Assembly (NCBI GenBank): GCA_013400975.1
Contig: WBMZ01000341.1
Coordinates: 157,637-221,636 of the forward strand
DNA: 64,000 nucleotides
Source: Atrichornis clamosus
Taxonomy: Eukaryota > Chordata > Aves > Passeriformes > Menuridae
Direction of reading: 5' to 3'
Part shown: positions 55,498-64,000 of the stretch, piece after piece
Position numbering within the stretch: the first letter of the stretch is position 1
Layout: every line of letters starts with the position of its first letter
Notes under the pieces: generated by a model
What the model saw: the letters and a program-made list of their open reading frames with translations, nothing else
Database searches by the model: none
Told to the model about the DNA's origin: nothing
Made by a program: the position numbers and the translations under genes

Positions 55498-57167
55498 CCT
55501 TGGTCCCAAGAAAAAAAGAGACAATAAAATTTAATCACTCCCTACTTTCTTTTAGCTGTTTAGAAGAGAAGGGACTAAACACAGTACATAGAGTACGGTG
55601 TGTGCTTTTTTTTTTTGACAAATGCTCAGTCAAAAAAGTCTCTGAAGAACCAGGTGTCAAGTGAAGATAACACTGATCAGCACTGGTGGACAGCTCTGAA
55701 AGCAGCTTGAACAAACCGAGCAGAGCTTAACATACACACCATAAGAAGACTGGATGTGAATAAGAACCATGAAAATGTAACACATTATATATCACCAGCA
55801 GCAAAGTCTTTATATGATTTCCTTTTGCTACCCTTGCACATTTGCTCACACCCACACCACAAACAGTCCTCTCTGCAATTATGCTTGCAGTTGTGGGGGG
55901 CAAAAAGTCCACCAGCATCAAAACAAACTTTTGTTGCTATTTTGGAGGTTACATTGTAAGTTGGTGGTGGTTGTGGTTTTTGGTCTTTTTTTATCTTTAA
56001 TTTAAATAGCAACATTTCACTGATTTAAATACAGCATGGCTCCACAAACAGCTGTACTGATCTATCTGGAAGAGTATGCCTGTATTAACATCTAACCCTG
56101 AAGAAGTGAGCAAGGGCATAGCAAGAATTTAAGCCAACCTTGCCCGTGAAACTACATGAAGTCTTCCACACCAGCAATAGCTTCAGAAGTTTCTGCCCCA
56201 GGTGCTCATTCACATCTTCATAGCATCAGTACATCGCCCCCACAACACTGCCAACACAGTGCTCGTGGGACGGCATTTTAAAATTAATTAGTTACCATTT
56301 TAGAATAATCTATTTTTGCAGGGCTTGATCAGATCACTTCCTTATCCGGTTTCAAAGCACAGCTCCACAAATAGCCGTGCCATTGAACACAGGGAAGGGA
56401 AGCGAGTAGCAGCACAACACAGTGGTTCCCTGGCCAGTTGTCCCCTCAGCCCGCCTGTCTCTGTAAGCCACAGCCTTGGCACGGCAAAGCAAAGAGGTCT
56501 AAGTGGGAGGTTGAGAGAAACTGCTCCTTCTCACAGCCATTCCTGAGCCAATTTTTATCCTCCATTCCTTCCTTCGATTCATCTCAAAAGTTGAACAGTA
56601 ACCCCCTGCCACACCTCTTTCATGGAAGGACATAACCCCAGAGCCCAACCAACAGTCCAGTCTAACCTCTCCCCTGCTCCACAGGGCATGTCCTGTTCCT
56701 TATTCACAGGCCAGGCTTCCCAGGGAGGCAACCTCTCACCTGGGAACCCTCTCTGGCAACCCAGACCATTTCTTTCCCAAAGGGGGCATGGACGGATGGA
56801 AAGACAAGCAGCTTCCAGCAGCTTGTCCCAACAGGCCCAGAAACACGCTCTGCCTGTAGAGCTACTAACTAACAGACCTGGCATTGGGAGATAGGAACGA
56901 TTTTTGCTGAAGAAGGGCTCTTCCACTCCCTGTCATGGAGGAGGAGAGAGACAGGGCTGCCTTAGTCACCACAGCCTGTCCCACCTGGGCTCCACAGGCT
57001 GCAATCCTCCCTCACAGCACTGGCATTGCTCCCCATCCCCACTACAGTGCCAGAATATCTTACTAAAGAGTCCCTATTAAACACACAAATATAGCAGCAT
57101 CACCACATTCAAATCTGAGTTTTGCTTCTGTTTATTTTGCAGCTTGAACGCTTCATGCCCCTCTTAC

Positions 57168-57218
57168 CTCCCGCTCCCCGTGTGGCATTTCACTGACAGA
57201 ACAACACTGACATGTGAG
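57168..57218 (-). other. Weak candidate 5' UTR exon in intron 1
   Basis: The minus strand shows acceptor GTGTTTTTAGCAG and, about 50 nt later, a strong donor CGGGAG|GTAAGA, with a small CpG-bearing stretch just before the donor. The exact start is uncertain (about 57,215-57,220). There is no coding evidence. It may be a non-coding exon of FAM135A or a chance pairing of splice-like sites. Confidence 0.15.
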
Positions 57219-60088
57219 AAGCTGCTAAAAACACTGACACAAAACTAAAATGGCAAGACTCTGTTTCCAAAATAACACTTTGGAAACAAAACAAATCTAA
57301 TGATCACCTTGAGTAACTTCAATGGGTAGACTTGAAGGGTTACATCAAAACAAATCAGGAAACTGATTTCTGAATTAGCTTGAACCATCACCAATGCTAT
57401 TTAAACGATTTTGGACAATGTTTTGTATGGAACAGTTTTTGTTCTCTCCTTTTCTCCTACCATTTACTTGTCATGTTTAGTTAGAAATTCTTGAACTAAC
57501 ATTATGTAATCATTAAATCTCTTATATGCTGCTTTCAAATTTGCTATAACTAGAACAAGTAAAACCACCTATTAAATATAGCATAACACATCCAGGGGAA
57601 AAAGACCCAACAACCATGAACCAAAATCATCAGAGGCTTTCCCTGCTCTCCTGATAGTATGGCTGATTGATTTTCAAACAGGTTGTTGTTGTCTCCTGTC
57701 CTACCTGAGAAGAGCTAACTATACTGACTGGCCAAGAAAACTCATCTTCCCAGCTGAACTCCATCAGCTTTTACACGCTTGAATCAAAAGGCAGGTAACA
57801 CATCTGTTAGAGCTTCCAGCCACCAACTCAAATGCAGCCCCAACATTAGTAGCATTAGCTCGGATTCAAATCAATTTCAGAGACACACAACACACCTTCC
57901 ACAAAAGAGACTGTCTTTTAACAATATGTAAAATAAAATTAAGAGCAGGTAAAACCCCATGGCTCACAGCTTCTGCCCCAGCAGCAAGGGCCTTCATTAG
58001 AAAAAGAAGTCCAGCATGACAGAATGGCCACAAACTTGGAGATCTAAGTCTTGACTTCCACGTTCAGGTCTAGTATTGACTTCACCCACTACAAGGTTTT
58101 TTTCCTCTAAGTTGTTTTACAGTTGTAAAGCAGTGAAATATGTTTTCTACTGTCTATGCCTCACTGTTTCAGTACTTCAAATATCCTCAACAGCTTGGCA
58201 TGTTTTGATTTGAATTCTTTCACTGTGGTGAGGGATTGAAGGTCAGAGGTACCTGAAAATATAAGCTCTAGAATTATCTGATAGTTGCTATAATCTCAGA
58301 GTTTACCCAGAAAATCTCTTAAAAACACATATATGCAATTACAGAAAGCTAGATGGGCCACATATAAATAGGCAAGTGAGCAATCATAATTAAGTTTAAA
58401 AGCAACAGATATGCAACTACTACTACCTCTATCACTAAAACCCAGCAGTATTAATTACACTATTTAGACTGATTTTTTTTACATGGAAATACACAATCAT
58501 TATGCAGAAAAATCACCAAGCTATAACAGTACTGACAGCCTGGAAAGAAAGTACAGCTTCTTCTACAGAAGCACAATACTACTACATTTTTCTTGTAAAT
58601 TTCAATAGAAAGAAGACAAAAGATACACAGCAAGCCATTCTAATATGAAAATTGAAAGGTAAACCTCACTTATTAACTTTAGAAAATCATCTAATGCATA
58701 ACGAGAATTCAGTTTATTTTATAGCTGCAAAGTATGATAAAGCATTATCTCTCAACAACTTTTATGCAGCAGGTAATGAGTGATTTATGGTATCGTCAGT
58801 AACAGGGATTAATTCATTAGGTCACAGCACGTGAACAAGGCTGTGATTATAGTAAGCAGACTTGCATCTGGAAAACAAGCCAGTTTATTATTTCAAAATG
58901 TCAGAGGTCAAGTGTAAGGCTTCCTGCACAATTAACCGATGAATGCCCTACATTTCTTCTTAATTTGGGCATACAGTGTGTACAGGTTTGTGATTTATTT
59001 TATAAATGAGATTCAGCAAACCATATGAACACATATGTGTGTAAATATGTATAATTATATCATATTAGAGGTAAAAAATTTTTAACTTTTCAGCTGGAAA
59101 AGAAAAAATAGCAAAATGTGTATATTTTCCTTTTCTTTTGATACAAGACTTGCAATACAGAAAAGTGGACATTTTAAATTTATTTTTAGTAATATTGGTA
59201 AGTGAAACTTTCCATCTTGTTTCCAACAAAATTGCTTGCACAATATAAAGTTCAAAATTGTTAGCAATAAAAATGTTGCCAATTTCAAAACCTTTACAGA
59301 GAATATATTAAAAAAAAAGGACTTAAGCCTTCTAACAAAAAAATAGAATTGATGTAATTTCAATTTGCTCAAATGTTTTCAACTTTTGTTCTACTTGTAG
59401 GTTGAGCTCTGTGAGATTTGATTCTGTTCCTTATTTTTCTCCTTGTTCTTTCCAAGAACAGTGCTGTCACCAATTTCCTGCTTGAAGTAAACATAATTTG
59501 CTCACCTGACTTCTTCTTGACCCCAAACTATGGCAAACTTACTTCCTGCCTTTCAGATTTTTTTTCTTGTCTACTCTTTGTTGTGTACTCTTTGTTACTA
59601 CAAAGGTTCCACATATTGTTCTTCAAAGAAGACAGTTTGTACAACAGACTTCTACAAATATCAGCAACACCACGTTACCAAATACCAACTGCTTTTACTA
59701 GAAATGAATGCATAAATATTTAATTATGTTCATACTTCTACAGTGACTTAATTTTCCACACACCATACTTAATGAGATGTATCCCATTAATTAATGTGTT
59801 CAAAAGGTGCTTAGCAAAATGCTAGAGAAGGCCAAAATCAGCAGATGCGTAGCAAACGTAAAATCATGTCTTGCCACAGAGAAAACACAAGGTGCATTAA
59901 TGTTGACAGAACATAAGGACATACTTTACTGTTTTGCCTAACTGTAGCAGAAGAACATATAAGAAACATTTTTTCAGAAGCATAGTATGATTGTAGCAAG
60001 CTCACAGGGACCAAAGGTGTGACTTTTGGATTGGAGTGGATTTAACCAATATATCATTCCTGTTTTAAAGCAGCAGTATTGTGACTTA

Positions 60089-60190
60089 TAGAATCATAGA
60101 ATAGAATCATCAAGGCTGGAAAAGGCCTTTAAGATCATCAAGTCCAAATGTCAACCCACCACTATTACTGTAACCACTAAACCGTATCAC
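60089..60190 (-). mobile_element. CR1 LINE, short reverse fragment
   Basis: ATAGAATCATAGAATAGAAT followed by CATCAAGGCTGGAAAAGGCC and AAGATCATCAAGTCCAA is the reverse complement of the extreme 3' end of a CR1. Only about 100 bp survive. Confidence 0.88.
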
Positions 60191-62949
60191 TAGGATATAG
60201 GAATATATAAAGCATTTGAAGGTTGCTATATAAACAAACTTTTCTTTGACAAAAAAAAAAAAAAATCACATTTTCCAAGCTTTTTCACTAGAAGGGAAAT
60301 TGAATGCAAGATTAAATAATTCATAATTCAAGAAACTTTAAGTTATGCTCATAGTTAACCAAAACAAATTAATATGCTGGTACTTGACACAGGGATACTT
60401 ATTTTGGCTACAGGCTCGGCCTATCAGAGGTAACTGGCATACAACAGCAGGCTGGCAAAACAAATATCCGTCAGGAACAACTGCTGGTCAACACACAGGT
60501 GCTACTCATCTTTCCTGTCATGAAAACAATTAAAGCACTAGTGAGACTGTATTTTTCAATACAGAGGAAAAGGGAAGGAGGGAAACCCACACAACAAAAC
60601 TGCAACTCTTCCACCTTGGTTAACAAGAGAGTATATTCTGCCAAGACTGTCCTATAGTCTGTAGGAATTGGGGGCTGAAAAAGAACAAAAGGATTTCAAG
60701 ACAGAAAGCCCAAAGTACAAGATGAAACAGTTACCATGCAAGGATTAGAAACATTACCCTTTATCAATAATAACTTCAAACACTGAAACAAGGTCAACAG
60801 TAACTAGAATTCACAACTGTCGATTGTAATTCTCACACTGAGGCCCATCTTTAGTACTGATTTAACTTTTAAATTTGTTCAGGACAGCAGCCAGGCCAAG
60901 AGAGAGACATAGACACCAGTACTCTCAGCATTACATTAATAAACATTTAGGTACCTGCCTCCTAGGTTGTGTAGGCAACTAAGTTCTCTTCAAAGAAAAA
61001 AACAGTACAAGAGTCAGAGCTCAGAAAGGGCTCCCATATCTTTACCTGCAGTAGTTTAAAACCTTGCCACTCACAGTAATCTAACTCACCCCTCTGCCAC
61101 AATTTGCCTTCCTATGCAGCTCCTCAGCCAGACAGATGGCTGTGGCATTCATATTCCATTCTAATCACTTCCAGCAAGACAAGCTCGCACCAAAACACCA
61201 GATAATAACCTGGTGAGAATGAAAGATTGATAGAAACATCCTGTCAGAGAGTGTTTATCACGTCTCAAAACCACAGCAACCAAGACCACCAGAACTTGTT
61301 AAGAGTCTTTCTCAGCAGAGGACTGACTAGGCAAAGTCAACAGGGAATGACAGAGAGAGCAACAGATCACAGTTTTCACATCTCTCCCTGCTTGGGAGCT
61401 GAATTCACTAATTCTTCTACGTGAGAAAAAAGCGCTAGAGACAATCCTGAAACTGAGCTTTGAAACACAGGTACTGCCAAGGGAATGTTAAAACCACAAA
61501 ACTGCAGTATCACATCCAGTGTCACATCCATCACTGGGGCTTCAGAAGAGAAGAAAGGGCTTAGCTCTTCTGAAATCTGAACAGAGCCCTAGGTGTTATT
61601 TTTGAGGTTTTACTGAACTCAAAACAGAAGTAAATTCTATCACAATGGAATGAAACTGAATCAACAAATGTGTTGGGTTGTCTGGCACATTTTCAAAATC
61701 ACAGTTTTGAAGACAGATTTTGTCTGCTGTGTGTGCTTTACTATTACTGATTTCTATTCATGTCAAATCTTATCCAGGCCAGTTGCATTGACCGTAACTT
61801 GAAGTTAAGGTAACAATCCAATTTCATTAGCAAAGTGTTAATTTAAACTCTTACCAGTTCTGTAGGACTGTATTTCACAAAACGGATATTTAAACCACTC
61901 CAAAGGACAAGTATGAATTTATATTCTCTGACTTTCACTGATTACCAATGGAAAGCTTAAGAATTGACTTATACTACTTACAGAGGGAAAATGAGTGGTG
62001 GGAAAAGGAAAACAAGTTGGTCCATCCAAGGAAAAAGCAGACCAAGATTTATAGCTGTGCTCTGACATATCAAATGCAGGTACTGAGACTGTGACTACTG
62101 GTACAGTCATATGGAAGAAACAGAACAAGATGACAACTCTGTGCTTCATACATTTAAAATATTTGCAAAGAAACAGCCAGACCCAAGATTATCATTCAGT
62201 TTCTATAAAACAGTACTTCCAGTTCAAATAGGCAATGAATTATTGAAAGGAATAATAAAAACTATGCTGAAGTGCCTAATTAGTTCCTCCACAAATCCAG
62301 AATTCTTTCATTGTAAAAAAGCTGCAACGTTCCAGCAAAGCAGACTTTTACTGAACCAGGTTTGGGTTGTGTCATTTATTCCTTAGCAAGGGCCAAGCAA
62401 TTTTATCTTGAAAATGCTGTTAGAGATATTTAATGGATGAAAATGTAATACATTCCCTTCCAGAGTAATAAAGTAAAGATTCAGCTGCATTTGCTACTTG
62501 CTATCAGTCAAGCAAAGTAAAGGGTGGTGCATGTGGATTTTAGTTCAGACTTTGCCTACTTATAAGACAACATTAAGCTAGTTGAAAAAAATCACTTAAA
62601 AAATGATGCAAAATCCAGTGAAACAAAATAGGCATTTATACCCACTCTACTTGATAAAACGTTAGATTTCAAACAGTAGCTTGTTTACTTTTCAGTCAGC
62701 AAAATCCACTGCAACCAGAAGAAAGGGGAAGTGAGCTTAAACACATCAGCACAAATACCTCTTTAGTTATAATATCAACATGACTGTAAATCCCTCAATT
62801 ACAATTTAAAAAAATCTGTTATGCTATGCAACTTTTCTTCAAAGTGGTATGTTTGCAACATATAATTATCAAATAAAGCCTTCAAACAGGTTCTGTTGGA
62901 AATTTTGCTTAAAATAATACAAGAAGGAAAGATTATTTCCACCACAGCG

Positions 62950-64000
62950 CCTACTGATCATGCAAATCCTGCCGAGAGCGCCCTGAGGTTAACTGAGCGC
63001 TGACAAGCTCCTACGGACGCTAACAGGAGCATCTGCCGAAGGCACGGCACCGCCGGACCACAGCGCCCTGCCCCGCTCCGCCCCGCCGGCGTCCCGGAGG
63101 GGAACGAGCTGTCCCCGCTCGGACCGGGAGGGCGGGAGCCGCCAGTGCCGCCCTCCGCGCACCAGGAAATAGCTGGGAGTTATTCCTAACGCTCAGGCAG
63201 CAACTTTCCACACTGCACGCAGAAACCGATATTAAAAAAAAAAAAATTTAAAAACACCCCCCGCCCCGAACACTGTTTCAAACCCGGTGAGGATCCGGTA
63301 TTTCTCAGGAAAGGAAGGAGAGGAGAGTTACCACCGCATCCGCCAGTCCCAGCACTGCGGCCGGCTCTCGGACACTTCGCGGCGAAGAGCGGGACATTAT
63401 TTCTGACCTATTTTCGGCGCCGCTTCGGAGCGATAAACAATCAACAGCAGCGGCGAAACGCTGCCTGGGCAGAAACTTCCCCGGTCACGAGCCACTCCCG
63501 GGGGCCACGAGCCACCCCGGACCGGGGGATCGGGGGCAGCGTCCTCTGCCCCGCGGCGGAGCCCCCCCCGGCCTCGCCGCCCACCCGGTCGGGCTGCTGA
63601 AAGGCTCCCGGAGTTTTCCTGCCTGGGCTGTCGGGGTGTGGGAAGGAGAGGGGGAGGTCAGCCAGACACAAACAAGTCCCCCGCCCGCCATGCCCGCGGC
63701 CCCGGAGACAGGCCGGGCACAGAGGGGCGCCCGCCTGCCCCAGCCCTGCGGGAAGGGACGGACACGGTCCCGCCGCTCTGCCCCGCCACCCCGCACTCCT
63801 TCGCCGCTCCCCGGCACCGACCTGGGACACAAAGGAGCGGCCGCCGCTGCCCGCCGATCGCCCGTGCTCCCCGTGGAGTCCAGGCCGCGGCAGCACCGGG
63901 ATGGCGTAGCGCAGGCATCCGACGCCAGCGCCTGCTGCTCCCGCGACGGCCCGTGCCGCCGGCGCCCGCTCTGCGCTGCGCGGGGAGGGGAGGGAGGGGG
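62950..64000 (-). promoter_or_regulatory. FAM135A: CpG-island promoter and probable non-coding exon 1 of FAM135A (right edge may cut it)
   Basis: Composition changes sharply near 62,950 from AT-rich intron to GC-rich DNA dense in CpG, with GGGCGG/CCGCCC-like boxes and no TATA box that I can see at a clear position. It is the only such block in the window and lies upstream of the start-codon exon in the direction of transcription, so it fits the FAM135A promoter and first exon. Two plausible first-exon donors on the minus strand are GTCCCAG|GTCGGT (exon end 63822) and GCGGTG|GTAACT (exon end 63332). I cannot choose between them or place the transcription start. A short A-rich run near 63,233-63,258 interrupts the island. 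Confidence 0.65.

Noticed and set aside
63441..63896. 151-codon minus-strand frame in the CpG island (and two overlapping frames of 115 and 86 codons)
   Set aside because: GC-rich DNA has few stop codons by chance; composition is Gly/Arg/Pro-rich with no recognisable domain, and the area is the likely promoter and 5' UTR.

Overview
This window is nuclear DNA of a bird. The evidence is dispersed CR1-type LINE copies with the typical avian 3' end, an avian endogenous-retrovirus LTR, long AT-rich introns, and a spliced minus-strand gene whose protein I recognise as vertebrate FAM135A. The exact species cannot be fixed from the sequence; the LTR type makes a non-galliform bird plausible, but that is a guess.

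Almost the whole window is the 5' two-thirds of FAM135A, read right to left. The right end (about 62.95-64.0 kb) is a GC- and CpG-rich block that fits a TATA-less CpG-island promoter with a non-coding first exon. Intron 1 follows (about 19 kb). It holds a candidate extra 5' UTR exon at 49.2 kb, an LTR and partial provirus at 47.8-48.9 kb, an old non-LTR retrotransposon relic at about 50.8-51.4 kb and two CR1 fragments. The start-codon exon is at 44,387-44,507. Intron 2 (19 kb) separates it from eleven further coding exons between 25.3 kb and 1.65 kb. Exon boundaries were placed by reading GT/AG signals on the minus strand, requiring that the codon phase closes at every junction, and matching the protein to what I remember of human FAM135A. 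All eleven junctions close in phase, giving 1,189 complete codons plus two bases. The last exon seen is 2,311 bp long and encodes a low-complexity, probably disordered middle region. The C-terminal exons, which carry the putative serine-esterase/lipase-like (DUF676) domain in this family, lie beyond the left edge.

I found no second protein-coding gene, tRNA, rRNA, CRISPR array or bacterial-type feature. Short open frames elsewhere look like chance frames in introns or pieces of repeats. The observations most worth a second look are the strong unassigned exon at 49.2 kb, two single-N positions flanked by duplicated LTR sequence (probably assembly joins), a CR1 flanked by 19-bp direct repeats, and the old LINE relic.
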